Shown here one piece after another: positions 34,349 through 43,087 of a stretch of 64,000 bases of DNA. How positions within the stretch are numbered: the stretch's first letter is position 1; the number at the start of each line of letters is the position of its first letter. The stretch is from positions 57,925 to 121,924 of the forward strand of contig NZ_CAMIGN010000007.1 of assembly GCF_946221935.1 (NCBI RefSeq), written 5' to 3'. The position numbers were made by a program, and so were the translations under genes. The stretch comes from an uncultured Corynebacterium sp. Lineage in GTDB: Bacteria; Actinomycetota; Actinomycetes; Mycobacteriales; Mycobacteriaceae. The notes under the pieces are model-generated. The model saw only the letters and a program-made list of their open reading frames with translations. It was not told the origin of the DNA and searched no databases.

Positions 34349-35452
34349 ATGTTGAAGAAGATCCGCCACAGCGCTTACCAAGCTGCGCTGAAGGGAATGT
34401 TTACGCTGCGCCCCGAGCGCATTCATGGGCTGATGTCCCGAGGCCTGCAGCAGGTGGCCGGCTCCAGGACGGCGCTGTCGGCACTCGATGGGACGCTAGT
34501 CGTGCACGATGAATCGCTGAGTCAGAAGATTGCCGGGTTGAATTTCCCCCGGCCGCTTGGCCTAGCCGCGGGCTTCGACAAGGACGCCAAGGAAGTCAAC
34601 GCGTGGGGGCCGCTGGGCTTCGGCTTCGCAGAGATCGGCACCGTTACCGCATTGGCGCAGCCGGGTAATCCTACCCCACGCCTGTTCCGACTTCCGGCGG
34701 ACAAGGCAATCCTCAACCGAATGGGGTTCAACAATGAGGGGTCTCGTGCCGCGGCCATGCGCCTACAGAAGCGCAACACTGACATTCCGGTGGGCGCGAA
34801 CCTGGGTAAGTCCAAGATCGTGGCCGCCGAACTTGCGGATCGCGACTACCGTGAGTCCGCTAAAGCTATCGGTGGGGTGGCCGACTACTTGGTCATCAAC
34901 GTCTCCTCCCCCAACACCCCGGGTTTGCGGGATCTACAGGCCGTGGAATCACTGCGGCCCATCATCCGCGCTGTACAGGAGGAAAGCTCCAAACCTTTGT
35001 TCGTAAAGATCGCCCCAGACCTCAGCGACGAGGATATCGACAAGGTCTGCGACCTGGCGATCGAAATGGGAGTGACCGGGTTGATCGCGACGAACACTAC
35101 CATTAGCCGCGAGGGGCTGCAAACCCCAGCGCATGAGGTGCAGGCCATGGGAGCTGGCGGTATCTCCGGTGCGCCAGTGGCGGCCCGCGCACTAGAGGTC
35201 TTGCGCCGCTTAGCGGCGCGAGCCGACGGAAAACTAGTGCTAATCGGCGTGGGCGGAATCGACTCCCCGCGTGCAGCATGGGAGCGGATTTGCGCCGGCG
35301 CGAGCCTGATCCAGGGGTATACGCCGTTCATCTACGGTGGGCCGGATTGGATCCGCGAGATTCACCTGGGCCTTGCCGCGCAGCTTAAAGCCCACGGCCT
35401 GCAGAACATTGCAGAGGCCGTGGGCAGCGAGTTGCCGTGGAAGGAAGCCTAG
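34349..35452 (+). CDS. pyrD: Dihydroorotate dehydrogenase (quinone), class 2
   Basis: A 367-residue class 2 PyrD that oxidises dihydroorotate using membrane quinone (pyrimidine synthesis). An N-terminal amphipathic extension (residues 1-45) is present for membrane association. FMN and substrate motifs are GLAAGFDKDAKE, LNRMGFNNEG, and NVSSPNTPGLR with the catalytic Ser. TTISR, VGGI and GYTPFIYGGP form the C-terminal flavin site. AGAGGAG is a good ribosome site 7 bases upstream. It starts 27 bases after the lipoprotein stop and shares a CTAG stop with the convergent PEBP gene. Confidence 0.96.
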   Translation: MLKKIRHSAYQAALKGMFTLRPERIHGLMSRGLQQVAGSRTALSALDGTLVVHDESLSQKIAGLNFPRPLGLAAGFDKDAKEVNAWGPLGFGFAEIGTVTALAQPGNPTPRLFRLPADKAILNRMGFNNEGSRAAAMRLQKRNTDIPVGANLGKSKIVAAELADRDYRESAKAIGGVADYLVINVSSPNTPGLRDLQAVESLRPIIRAVQEESSKPLFVKIAPDLSDEDIDKVCDLAIEMGVTGLIATNTTISREGLQTPAHEVQAMGAGGISGAPVAARALEVLRRLAARADGKLVLIGVGGIDSPRAAWERICAGASLIQGYTPFIYGGPDWIREIHLGLAAQLKAHGLQNIAEAVGSELPWKEA

Positions 35453-36006
35453 TTTTCGGCCCAGCCCCACAGAATGCCACGAGCGGTGGCCTTAAAGTTC
35501 AGGTTAAAACCGAGGACGGTACAGGTCTGACGGTCGTCGATGTCCAGCTCCTCGCCCACTGCGTGGACCGCGAATAGGTAGCGGTGCGGACCATGACCCG
35601 CCGGCGGGTTAGCGCCGTAGTAACCCCAGGATCGGGAATCGCCGCGTAGCGCCACTGCTCCTTCTGGTAGGCCACTGAGGTCTGCGTCCCCTGCACCGAG
35701 AGGCAGGGAGGTGACATCCGCTGGAATATTAAAGACTGCCCAGTGCCAGAAGCCACTGGCCGTAGGGGCGTCGGGATCAAAACAGGTCACCGCGTACGTC
35801 TTGGTGCCCTCTGGCCCCTTAGACCAGCTCAGCTGGGGCGAAACATCGTTGCCGCCCAATTGATCCTCCGGCAGGCGATCGCCGTCAGCAAAGGTTTCGC
35901 TGGTCACCTGCAACGGCGGCAGATCCGTCAGCGGCGCGTAGGGATCGGGGCCGGGGAAGCGATCATCGATGTAGGTGGGCTGGTGTTGTGCATTGTTATC
36001 GGACAT
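35449..36006 (-). CDS. PEBP family (YbhB/YbcL-like) protein
   Basis: A 185-residue phosphatidylethanolamine-binding-protein-like protein. The ligand-pocket motifs DPDAPT, HWAVFNIP and AGHGPHRYLFAVHAVG are intact. No signal peptide is present, so it is cytosolic. It corresponds to Rv2140c (TB18.6), next to pyrD in M. tuberculosis. Binding of an anionic phospho-group is expected from the family; the physiological role is unknown. It shares its 4-base stop with pyrD. Confidence 0.9.
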   Translation of the reverse strand: MSDNNAQHQPTYIDDRFPGPDPYAPLTDLPPLQVTSETFADGDRLPEDQLGGNDVSPQLSWSKGPEGTKTYAVTCFDPDAPTASGFWHWAVFNIPADVTSLPLGAGDADLSGLPEGAVALRGDSRSWGYYGANPPAGHGPHRYLFAVHAVGEELDIDDRQTCTVLGFNLNFKATARGILWGWAEN

Positions 36007-36157
36007 AGCCCCACGCTAGTCAAAGCTTCTCGCGGGTGCACTAAAGTGCTTATTCCAACACAACTATCTCGGCCTGACCTGCGTATTTGTGTAAATCCCG
36101 CCCTTGGCATTAAAGTGACGGGAGTTGCTACCACACATGTGGTAAGCGCCTAACCTT

Positions 36158-36243
36158 GTCCGGGTGGCGGAATGGCAGACGCGCTAGCTTGAGGTGCTAG
36201 TGTCCTATTAACGGACGTGGGGGTTCAAGTCCCCCTCCGGACA
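36158..36243 (+). tRNA. tRNA-Leu (GAG)
   Basis: An 86-base tRNA. The acceptor stem pairs GTCCGGG with TCCGGAC (last pair G-T). The anticodon stem CTAGC/GCTAG closes a TTGAGGT loop with anticodon GAG. A long class II variable arm (TGTCC...GGACG) and a T-arm GGGGG TTCAAGT CCCCC are present. The discriminator is A; CCA is not encoded. The ATG of the next gene lies only 4 bases beyond the 3' end. Confidence 0.96.
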
Positions 36244-36247
36244 CAAC

Positions 36248-36961
36248 ATGAAAATCCCACGCTTTGTAGCCAGCGCCTTCAGCGCGTGGTGGGGGTTGAA
36301 GCTACGGTATCGCTTTCTAAGCGTTCTCGTACCCATTCTTCTGGTGGCTTTCGTTTATTTCGTTCCTAAGCCTGCCGTCAGCGATATCCGAGCTTGGGTG
36401 GTGTCTACCGGCCCTTGGGCTCCGTTGACCTACCTGCTGCTTATGGTCGGCTTTACACAGCTGCCACTACCCCGCACGATGTGGACTATCGCTGCCGGTG
36501 TGATGTTCGGCCCCCTCTGGGGTTCCATTCTGGCTTTAACGGGCGTAGGCATCTCTGGTGCGCTGTCGCTAATGCTGGTGCGTGCAGTGGGAGGCACCTG
36601 GGTGGAGAAGAAAACCCGCAGCGATAAGCGCATTCAGCTGCTGCAGGAGCGTATCGCCGAGCGCGGTTGGATTGCTGTTTTGGGCCTGCGCATGGTCCCT
36701 CCGATCCCCTTTTCGCTTCTTAACTACGCCTGCGGACTTAGCCTTATACCTTTTGTCCCGTACCTCGCTGCGACGGTTGTGGGATCGGCTCCGAATACGA
36801 TCGCCACGGCTATGGCCTCTGATGCTCTGGCAACGGGTGGCCGACCCTGGATTCTGCTCGTGAGTCTTGTTGTGGTCTGTGTAGGTTTTGCCCTGGCAGC
36901 CAACGAGATTCGGCTCTGGCGACGCCTCAGCAAAGTCAGCAAAGCTAATGAAGTAAATTAA
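36248..36961 (+). CDS. TVP38/TMEM64 (VTT/DedA-like) membrane protein
   Basis: A 237-residue integral membrane protein with a VTT domain. Helices lie at about 25-42, 57-77, 83-120, 150-190 and 198-220. Family landmarks are WAPLTYLLLM, AAGVMFGPLWGS, LRMVPPIPFSLLNYACGLS and PYLAATVVGSAPNTI. Members are candidate lipid scramblases or transporters. The ATG is just 4 bases after tRNA-Leu and has no ribosome site, so the mRNA may be a leaderless product of tRNA 3' processing; alternative starts further in would cut into the first helix. It ends 5 bases before the next gene. Confidence 0.83.
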   Translation: MKIPRFVASAFSAWWGLKLRYRFLSVLVPILLVAFVYFVPKPAVSDIRAWVVSTGPWAPLTYLLLMVGFTQLPLPRTMWTIAAGVMFGPLWGSILALTGVGISGALSLMLVRAVGGTWVEKKTRSDKRIQLLQERIAERGWIAVLGLRMVPPIPFSLLNYACGLSLIPFVPYLAATVVGSAPNTIATAMASDALATGGRPWILLVSLVVVCVGFALAANEIRLWRRLSKVSKANEVN

Positions 36962-36966
36962 TAGTT

Positions 36967-37587
36967 ATGTTTGCCGTGTATGCCTCGTATAGGGGCCGCT
37001 CTCAGCGTCGTGGGGAATATGTACGCGATGTCGCGGCGGCGCTGGAGCAGTCCTCGATGGTTGATTCCGTGGAGATGAAGGGCATTGAGGACTTCGTCTG
37101 TATTGCGCCCGGCCCCGATGAGGCTGGTGGATTGGTGCTCTCTTTACTGCAGGCGGGTGACTTCGCGCTCGGCATTGGCACGGTGGTGTCGGATGTAGAT
37201 GGTGACGCCCCGTCCTCCGCTGCCGAAGCTATAGGCGCCGCGACGCGCGCGGTTCAGCGCTCTCAGCGCGCAGGCGCAGTCTCGGTACGGATTGAAAAAC
37301 CTGGGCCGGGAGGAGTTATAGCACCAGGATTGGCTGCGGAAGTGGCTCAGGATATCGCGGCGGCTTTCACCCTTTTGGCGCACGTATTGGCGCGACGTAC
37401 CAAGGAAGGCCGGGAGGCCACTGCCCTGCTGCGCGCTGGTCATTTGCAGGCCGAGGCTGCGGAGATTGTGGGAATTAGCAAGCAGGCCATGAGCCAGCGG
37501 CTGGCCGCCGCCGGGTGGCATGCGGAACAGGCCGGCTGGACTTTGGCGGTGCACATGCTGGCCAGGGCCGATGAGCTAAGAAATTAG
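36967..37587 (+). CDS. Protein with C-terminal helix-turn-helix, unknown
   Basis: A 206-residue cytosolic protein. An N-terminal alpha/beta part starts MFAVYASYRGRSQRRGEY; a central region includes the Ser/Gln-rich VQRSQRAGAVSVRI. The C-terminus (about 150-195) has a likely helix-turn-helix, LLRAGHLQAEAAEIVGISKQAMSQRLAAAGWH. It resembles SatD-type regulators loosely; I cannot name it firmly. It is 5 bases after the VTT gene, so co-transcribed, and shares its stop with the convergent SPFH gene (TTAG). Confidence 0.7.
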   Translation: MFAVYASYRGRSQRRGEYVRDVAAALEQSSMVDSVEMKGIEDFVCIAPGPDEAGGLVLSLLQAGDFALGIGTVVSDVDGDAPSSAAEAIGAATRAVQRSQRAGAVSVRIEKPGPGGVIAPGLAAEVAQDIAAAFTLLAHVLARRTKEGREATALLRAGHLQAEAAEIVGISKQAMSQRLAAAGWHAEQAGWTLAVHMLARADELRN

Positions 37588-38759
37588 CCCTGGTTGTAGG
37601 GATTATTGGGGTAATCGCCGGTAGGGTGCTGCTGCTCGGGGGTAGAAGCCGGTGGCTCATCGACTGGATCCACAGGCTTATTTGCCACGGCGTTGGCAGC
37701 GGCCACGGCCTCGGCAATCTCCGGCGAAGAAGCAGTGTTGAACCAATCCGAGGAGCTCGACTCGTTGGCCTGCTCGCGAGTGGCGTCATCCACAGGCTTC
37801 GGTTCGTAGCGGAACACGCCCTCGTCGTCCTTCTTAGCCAGCGCCTTGGCGAATTGCTCGAGGGAGTCGCCGAATTGCATTGGGATCATCCAGGTCTTGT
37901 TGGCCGAGCCCTTCGCCATTTCCGGTAGCTTTTCCAGGTACTGGTAGGCCAGCACCTCCGGGGTTACTTGAGCGGACTTGATGGCAGCATTGACCTTCTG
38001 AATGGCCTTGGCTTCGCCCTGTGCCTCGAGGTACCGGGCTGCACGGTTACCTTCGGCACGCAGGATTGCGGCTTGGCGCTCAGCCTCGGCTGCAAGGATG
38101 TGTGCGTGCTTCTCGCCTTCGGCGGAAAGAATGCGTGCCTGCTTTTCACCCTCGGCCGTCTTAATGTCCGATTCGCGGCGACCCTCGGCCGTGAGGATCA
38201 TGGCGCGCTTTTCGCGGTCAGCCTTCATCTGCATCTCCATCGACTGCTGGATGGATGCCGGTGGATCGATGGCTTTTAGTTCAACGCGGGAAATGCGCAG
38301 ACCCCATTTCGTGGTGGCCGCGTCGAGCTCGCCGCGCAGGCGGCGATTGATGACCTCGCGGGAGGTCAGGGTTTCCTCCAGGGTCATGCCGCCAACCACA
38401 TCGCGCAGGGTAGCCACGGAAATCTGTTCCACGCCCACGATGTAGTTGTTCACGCCGTAAATGGCGCGAGCCGGATCGTTGATCTGGAAGGTCACCACCG
38501 TGTCGATGGCGACGGTCAGGTTATCTTGGGTAATTACAGCCTGCGGTGGAAAGCTTACGACCTGCTCACGAGTGTCGACCTTGGCGCGAATACGATCGAT
38601 AAAGGGGACTAGGAGCGTCAAACCACCGGACACAGTGCGGGTATAAGTACCCAAGCGCTCAATAACGGCCGCCTCGCCCTGCGGGATAAGGGCAACCATT
38701 TTGACTACCAGCGTCACGATGATGATCAATAAGACCACCAGGAAAATCGTAAAGTTCAT
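37584..38759 (-). CDS. SPFH/Band 7 (stomatin/paraslipin-like) protein
   Basis: A 391-residue SPFH protein. One N-terminal transmembrane helix (about 2-22), then the band 7 domain (about 25-185: IPQGEAAVIERLGTYTRTV, RISRVELKAIDPP). A charged Glu/Ala/Arg coiled coil with repeated AEGEKxAxIL units follows (about 195-270), then a Pro/Asn-rich tail. Such proteins oligomerise in membrane microdomains and pair with NfeD, encoded just upstream here. ATG 38759 is chosen because the earlier frame adds 18 non-conserved residues. TTGAGGC provides a ribosome site. Proposed role: membrane protein quality control. Confidence 0.9.
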   Translation of the reverse strand: MNFTIFLVVLLIIIVTLVVKMVALIPQGEAAVIERLGTYTRTVSGGLTLLVPFIDRIRAKVDTREQVVSFPPQAVITQDNLTVAIDTVVTFQINDPARAIYGVNNYIVGVEQISVATLRDVVGGMTLEETLTSREVINRRLRGELDAATTKWGLRISRVELKAIDPPASIQQSMEMQMKADREKRAMILTAEGRRESDIKTAEGEKQARILSAEGEKHAHILAAEAERQAAILRAEGNRAARYLEAQGEAKAIQKVNAAIKSAQVTPEVLAYQYLEKLPEMAKGSANKTWMIPMQFGDSLEQFAKALAKKDDEGVFRYEPKPVDDATREQANESSSSDWFNTASSPEIAEAVAAANAVANKPVDPVDEPPASTPEQQHPTGDYPNNPYNQG

Positions 38760-38775
38760 AAGCCTCAAGCACTCT

Positions 38776-39216
38776 CTAGTTGTTCTTCCACACGACGGCC
38801 GTCGTGCCGTCAATTTCTAACACTTGCACCGTTTCCCCCTGGGTATAGCGATCCCCTGGGTTCGCCGATCGCGCCGACCATAGCTCGCCGGCAACGCGCA
38901 CCATACCGCCGTGCTGCACTTCGTCCGAGACTGGTTCGATGACTTCGGCCCTTTGCCCCTGCAACTCGTTGACGTCGAAAGTTTGAACCGAACGAGCGCG
39001 GAGGAGGCGCTTGCGCAGAATGGGTCGGATCGCCAGGACAGTTGTCAGAGAGGCGATGCCGAAAACGACAATCTCCAGCCATATGGGAATGCCCGCCAAA
39101 GACACGCCGGCTGTGATCAGCGCAGCCGCACTGAGCATCAGCAAAGACATATCAGCTACCAGAAGCTCCCCTAGGGCGAGGAGTCCAGCTGCGATTAACC
39201 AAATGATCGGACCCAT
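38776..39216 (-). CDS. NfeD-like membrane protein
   Basis: A 146-residue short NfeD (NfeD1b type). Two or three transmembrane segments cover about residues 5-65, followed by a C-terminal OB-fold domain (about 85-145, ELQGQRAEVIEPVSDEVQ and GDRYTQGETVQVLEIDGT). No protease domain is present. It ends 16 bases before the SPFH gene, the conserved NfeD-stomatin pair; the OB domain is thought to bind its SPFH partner. Confidence 0.9.
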   Translation of the reverse strand: MGPIIWLIAAGLLALGELLVADMSLLMLSAAALITAGVSLAGIPIWLEIVVFGIASLTTVLAIRPILRKRLLRARSVQTFDVNELQGQRAEVIEPVSDEVQHGGMVRVAGELWSARSANPGDRYTQGETVQVLEIDGTTAVVWKNN

Positions 39217-39238
39217 GCTTCCGATCCTAATGGTTGGG

Positions 39239-40069
39239 TCAGTACTCTGGTGGAACCGTCACGAAATCGATCAGTCGTTCCACTGCCCCGATCAGTGTTG
39301 AATCGAGGTCGCGAAACGTCTTAGCTGCACGGGCTACACGACGCCAGCCATTCTGTGGGGTGCCCCACCCCAGTTCCTGGCACACTCCGGTCTTCCAATC
39401 TATTCCGCGGGGAATCTGCGGCCACGCGCGGATGCCCACACTGGCGGGCTTCACGGCTTCCCAGATATCGATATATGGGTGGCCGGTTACCATCACATGC
39501 GGTCCCAGGGACTCGGTCAGGCGAGCCTCCTTCGTCCCCTCCACGAGGTGATCGGCCAACACGCCGACGCGGCGGGTGGCTGACGGCTGGAACTCGGCCA
39601 GGCGTTCAGGAAGGTTATCGAGGCCCTCCAAGTACTCCACAACCACACCTTCCACGCGCAGATCATGCCCCCAGACTTGTTCGACGATGGCGGCGTCGTG
39701 GATACCCTCCACCCAGATGCGGGAGGGTGCCGCCACCTTCGCTTGCAAGCCTTCCACGCGCCGTGAACCAGAGTTGGAGGTTCGCTTCTTCGGAGGGAGC
39801 GACCTGGGATCTGCAAATCGAGTCAAGGTAATTGGCTTGCCTTCAAGCAGAAAAGCGCCCTCGCGGAGCTTGAAAAGGCGGGTCTTTCCATAGCGGTCCT
39901 CCAAGCGAATGAAGTCACCGTCGGCAGTCTTCTCCCCGCCCACTACCGCACCGACGAAATCATCGGCAATCACTTCCACCACCATGCCCAACTCCGGAGT
40001 TACACGCGGGAAGCTGGGTTTTTGGTTGCGGGCGTGACCCTGCAAGATATCACCGTAATTGAAGCTCAT
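39239..40069 (-). CDS. DUF3097 family protein
   Basis: A 276-residue actinobacterial protein of the DUF3097 type. It begins MSFNYGDILQGHARN. Conserved-looking blocks include KPSFPRVTPELGMVVEV, RIWVEGIHDAAIVEQVWG and VLADHLVEGTKEARL, a TOPRIM-like pattern with WVEGxHD. The start at ATG 40069 replaces a 55-residue upstream extension with no family similarity. Function is unknown to me; nucleic-acid processing is suggested by the TOPRIM-like segment. It lies 22 bases downstream of, and on the opposite side from, the NfeD gene, transcribed in the same direction. Confidence 0.82.
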   Translation of the reverse strand: MSFNYGDILQGHARNQKPSFPRVTPELGMVVEVIADDFVGAVVGGEKTADGDFIRLEDRYGKTRLFKLREGAFLLEGKPITLTRFADPRSLPPKKRTSNSGSRRVEGLQAKVAAPSRIWVEGIHDAAIVEQVWGHDLRVEGVVVEYLEGLDNLPERLAEFQPSATRRVGVLADHLVEGTKEARLTESLGPHVMVTGHPYIDIWEAVKPASVGIRAWPQIPRGIDWKTGVCQELGWGTPQNGWRRVARAAKTFRDLDSTLIGAVERLIDFVTVPPEY

Positions 40070-40094
40070 GGGCAACCAGCTTAGGCTAGGAAAA

Positions 40095-40871
40095 ATGACT
40101 GATCCGGTACCGACGTGGCTTGGGGCGCAACTGTGGTCGCCCGTCCAGAACACCTCCCTGTGGTTGGCGTGGTGGTTGCACGGGATTATCAGTGCAGACG
40201 AGGTGATCGACGCCTTCCATGCCACCCAGGGCAAGCATCATCGTTTGGAGCCGGACGGCGGCGGGCTCGTGGAGTTGTTAGCGCAGGTTCGTGCAGTGAC
40301 GAACGACGCGCCCATCGGGTTGGACGAGCGTCCACTGATTCAACTGATGCTCTCCGGCCCCGGCGACGCGGCGCTTCTACCGGTGGGGGTCGAGGGGGCG
40401 TCACTTATCGTCGCTGATCGCGACCCTTTAGTGAGCCACGTACTGAGCCCTGAAGTTATCGACGCCCACTTGGTCAGTTGGTCGTGGCATCAGGTGGAAG
40501 GCCCTACCCCACCCCTTCCGGTCTATTCTCCTGGTGAGGCTGATCAGTTGCTGCGTGAGGCTGCCGACAAGGCGACAGCAATGGTGAAAGCTGCAGGGCA
40601 TGTGCCGATGGGCACAGCGGCATTTCAACGAGCAGAGTTAGCGGTTGGAGCGCTCGATGATGCGTTTGGATTACCGGGGATGCCGCCGGGAGTGTCGAAC
40701 CGGGCGGCCAAATTGATGGCCAGGGCTGACCTTGTGGCGGCGATTGTGGAAGTTACGAAGCGTTCGGCTGTGGGCGCGAGCCTGGACCCCCATATAATGC
40801 CAATGCTCCGGGCAGTAAGGACTGCCCGGATGGTGGCTGTGGATTACGCGCAGCGCGAGTTGCTGCGGTAG
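40095..40871 (+). CDS. Conserved actinobacterial protein, unknown function
   Basis: A 258-residue soluble protein beginning MTDPVPTWLGAQLWSP. It is alpha-rich, with a tryptophan cluster (WLAWWLHG), a central beta part (DAALLPVGVEGASLIVADRD) and a C-terminal helical part (MARADLVAAIVEVTKRS). TAGGA lies 4 bases before ATG 40095, which I prefer over the extension from 40059. Its start is only 25 bases from the divergent DUF3097 start, so at least one promoter must lie in the other gene. I recognise no family. Confidence 0.72.
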   Translation: MTDPVPTWLGAQLWSPVQNTSLWLAWWLHGIISADEVIDAFHATQGKHHRLEPDGGGLVELLAQVRAVTNDAPIGLDERPLIQLMLSGPGDAALLPVGVEGASLIVADRDPLVSHVLSPEVIDAHLVSWSWHQVEGPTPPLPVYSPGEADQLLREAADKATAMVKAAGHVPMGTAAFQRAELAVGALDDAFGLPGMPPGVSNRAAKLMARADLVAAIVEVTKRSAVGASLDPHIMPMLRAVRTARMVAVDYAQRELLR

Positions 40872-40877
40872 GTTTTC

Positions 40878-42833
40878 TTACTCGATCATGCGGACGGCCA
40901 TGGGCTGCATGCCGCCCCAGCGCACGTCCGAGACCTTGACGACATCACCGGACTGTGGTGCCTCAATCATCTTGCCATCACCCAGGTACAGGGCGACGTG
41001 GCCGGGCCAGAACAGCATGTCGCCGCGTTTTGCCTGAGAAGATGGTACCTGCTTACCGGCGGTGTACTGGTAGCCGGAGTAGTGCTGAAGTTCGACGCCT
41101 ACGCCGTAGAAGGCGTACATCATCAAACCAGAGCAGTCGAAGCCGATCTTGTTATAGTCGCCGTGGGCGTCAGCCACACCACCGTCACGAATGCCCTTGG
41201 TTGGCCCGTAGAAGTTACCGCCACCCCAGGCATAGGGCTGCCCCAGCTGGCTTTCGGCACGCTTAATGACGCGCTCGATCTTTTCCTCTGCACTGCCGGA
41301 GGTGTCCGGGGCGTTCGGATCCAGAGCGTCGGCAATAGCCTCGGCAGGGTTAGCTGGAGTCTCCGGTGCAGCCGGGGTTTCAGGAGTCTCCGGGGTTGCA
41401 GCCTCTTCAGTGCTTGCTTCGGCTTCTTCAGCGTTGGGATCTGCCGGAGTTCCTGCGGCAGCAGGTGCCTGAGGAGCTGCGGGATCCTCAGGAGCAGAAG
41501 GAGCTGCGGGGGCTGCTGCGTTGTTCACGGTACCCATAGCGCGGTCGTACTCTTGACCTGCGGTAGTGCGCCCCGCTTCAGCAGCGGCGGACAATGCTCC
41601 ATCCGGGTTTCCGGCGAGTGCGGTGGAGAACCCGGCCATCAGAGCGGATTCACCAGCCTTGCGCAGGCCGTCGATTGCAGCCTGACGCTGCTTATCGCCG
41701 CCAGCGTTCAGGTCGTAGGAACCTTGCAGCTCGGCTGGAAGCTCGGGCAAGCCTGCTGGGTTGCCCAGCGAGGAGCTGGCGGGCTTCGATTCAGGTTCGT
41801 TGGTCTTGCTGGTTTCACCAGTTTCTTCCGAAGCTGGAGTAGCTTCGGTGCTCTCGGTGGTCTCGGTAGCCGCAGTAGTCTCAGTAGCCTCAGTAGGCTG
41901 AGTGGTCTCAGTAGTCTCAGTAGGCTGAGTGGTCTCAGTAGTCTCAGTAGGCTGAGTGGCCTCAGTAGGCTGAGTAGCCTCAGTGGTCTCAGTAGTTCCA
42001 GCGGACTCAGGAGCCTTTTCAGAGCTCTCTTCAACCTTCGCACCGGACTTCTCGGCCGCCTTTTCGGCAACCTTGCGCTTGTCCCAGCTGGAAGCATCCG
42101 GGTGGAGGTTGGTGAAAGTCTCTACAGCAGCGCGAGCATCGCGCAGCGCCTTCTCTGCCTTCTTCTTCTCCTTGAGCAGTCGCTTGTACTCAGCTTGCTT
42201 ATCAGAGAGCTTCTTCTGGCTATCGCTCAGCGTGGTACGGGCAGTGTTGTATTTTTCAACTGCGTCGTCAACTGCGCTGTTTGCTTTGTTGCGAGAGTCG
42301 CGCAGGGACGATTCCTCGTTGGCATTCTGCGTGCGAGCGAGATCGAGACGATCTACCTCGCTCTTTTGCTTCTTCGCCGCGGCCTCAATGTAGGAGGATC
42401 GATCAAGGGTGTCGCCCACCGCATCGCTGCCGCTAGCGGCCAGATTAACAGCGGAAGCGTCGCCGCCCTGAGCATAGGCGGAACGTGCAATGTCATTCAG
42501 CTTCACCTGAGCCTTCGAGACAGCAGAATCGGAGGACTTGAGACGGTCACGCGCGGAGACCACCTTGTCCTGTGCCTTCTGTGCCGCTCCTTGGCTATTG
42601 GTGAGGTCCACGCGAGCCTTGTTGGCATCTTCGCGAAGAGTGCCCATCTCGGTTTCCATATCGGATACCTGAGACTTTGCGCGTGAGACCTGACCGACGA
42701 GGTCGGCCAGGAAGCTTTCTACGGTGCGCTTGTCATCGGCGTGGGCAACCATAGTCGTGGATTGCAGCGTCACGCCGGCAGTAACTGCTACTGCCAACGC
42801 TGTGCGCTTACGGCTTTGAGGTCGTGGTGTCAC
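40878..42833 (-). CDS. RipA-like secreted NlpC/P60 peptidoglycan hydrolase
   Basis: A 651-residue exported endopeptidase. The signal peptide ends VAHADD near residue 33. A long coiled coil (about 35-255) precedes a Thr/Glu/Pro-rich linker with tandem TETTETTQP units (about 275-335). An Ala/Pro-rich region and a C-terminal NlpC/P60 domain (about 530-651) follow, with catalytic Cys in GFDCSGLMMY and His in WPGHVALYLG. It cleaves peptidoglycan stem peptides during cell separation, like M. tuberculosis RipA. The GTG start 42833 has AGGAG 8 bases upstream; the ATG frame from 42902 is discarded. It is longer than RipA (about 470) because of the linkers. Regulatory sites lie in the 400-base upstream region. 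Confidence 0.92.
   Translation of the reverse strand: MTPRPQSRKRTALAVAVTAGVTLQSTTMVAHADDKRTVESFLADLVGQVSRAKSQVSDMETEMGTLREDANKARVDLTNSQGAAQKAQDKVVSARDRLKSSDSAVSKAQVKLNDIARSAYAQGGDASAVNLAASGSDAVGDTLDRSSYIEAAAKKQKSEVDRLDLARTQNANEESSLRDSRNKANSAVDDAVEKYNTARTTLSDSQKKLSDKQAEYKRLLKEKKKAEKALRDARAAVETFTNLHPDASSWDKRKVAEKAAEKSGAKVEESSEKAPESAGTTETTEATQPTEATQPTETTETTQPTETTETTQPTEATETTAATETTESTEATPASEETGETSKTNEPESKPASSSLGNPAGLPELPAELQGSYDLNAGGDKQRQAAIDGLRKAGESALMAGFSTALAGNPDGALSAAAEAGRTTAGQEYDRAMGTVNNAAAPAAPSAPEDPAAPQAPAAAGTPADPNAEEAEASTEEAATPETPETPAAPETPANPAEAIADALDPNAPDTSGSAEEKIERVIKRAESQLGQPYAWGGGNFYGPTKGIRDGGVADAHGDYNKIGFDCSGLMMYAFYGVGVELQHYSGYQYTAGKQVPSSQAKRGDMLFWPGHVALYLGDGKMIEAPQSGDVVKVSDVRWGGMQPMAVRMIE
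41893..41974. repeat. 27-base tandem repeats in the NlpC/P60 linker
   Basis: GTAGGCTGAG recurs at 41893, 41920, 41947 and 41965. The spacing is 27, 27 and 18 bases, so units remain in frame and encode 9- or 6-residue TETTETTQP-type blocks. The 41840-42000 area is a wider degenerate version. Length change by slippage is plausible. Confidence 0.8.
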
Positions 42834-43063
42834 GATCGATTCTCCTGATGTTTTTACAACTGGGATTGAAACGAGCGAAGCCCTCGGTCCAGCTGTTCGC
42901 ACTTCCCCATGCGATCAGTACAGGTCCCGTCGGACTATTCTCAAAAGTCACTTCGAGTTCAACTCGTTTCAAAAGTTGACACTCGGAACCCTAGGGCACT
43001 CGAGTCAAGGCCGTAAACTTTTACAACATATTTCGCACTAACCGCACTAGTCACATAAGTAAC

Positions 43064-43073
43064 GGCAATTGCC
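43064..43073. promoter_or_regulatory. GGCAATTGCC palindrome in RipA-like leader
   Basis: A perfect 10-base palindrome in the leader of the NlpC/P60 gene, preceded by a GTAAC at 43059-43063. Its regulator is unknown. Confidence 0.3.
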
Positions 43074-43087
43074 TTGACCTGCGAATA

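Noticed and set aside
36158..36961. tRNA-Leu as an integration site for a mobile element
   Set aside because: No integrase and no repeated tRNA 3' end were found downstream; neighbours are ordinary chromosomal genes.
40998..42686. A 562-codon open frame opposite the RipA-like gene
   Set aside because: It is antisense to a well-supported gene and reads as low-complexity Ser/Leu/Gly repeats produced by the Thr/Glu repeats of the true frame.
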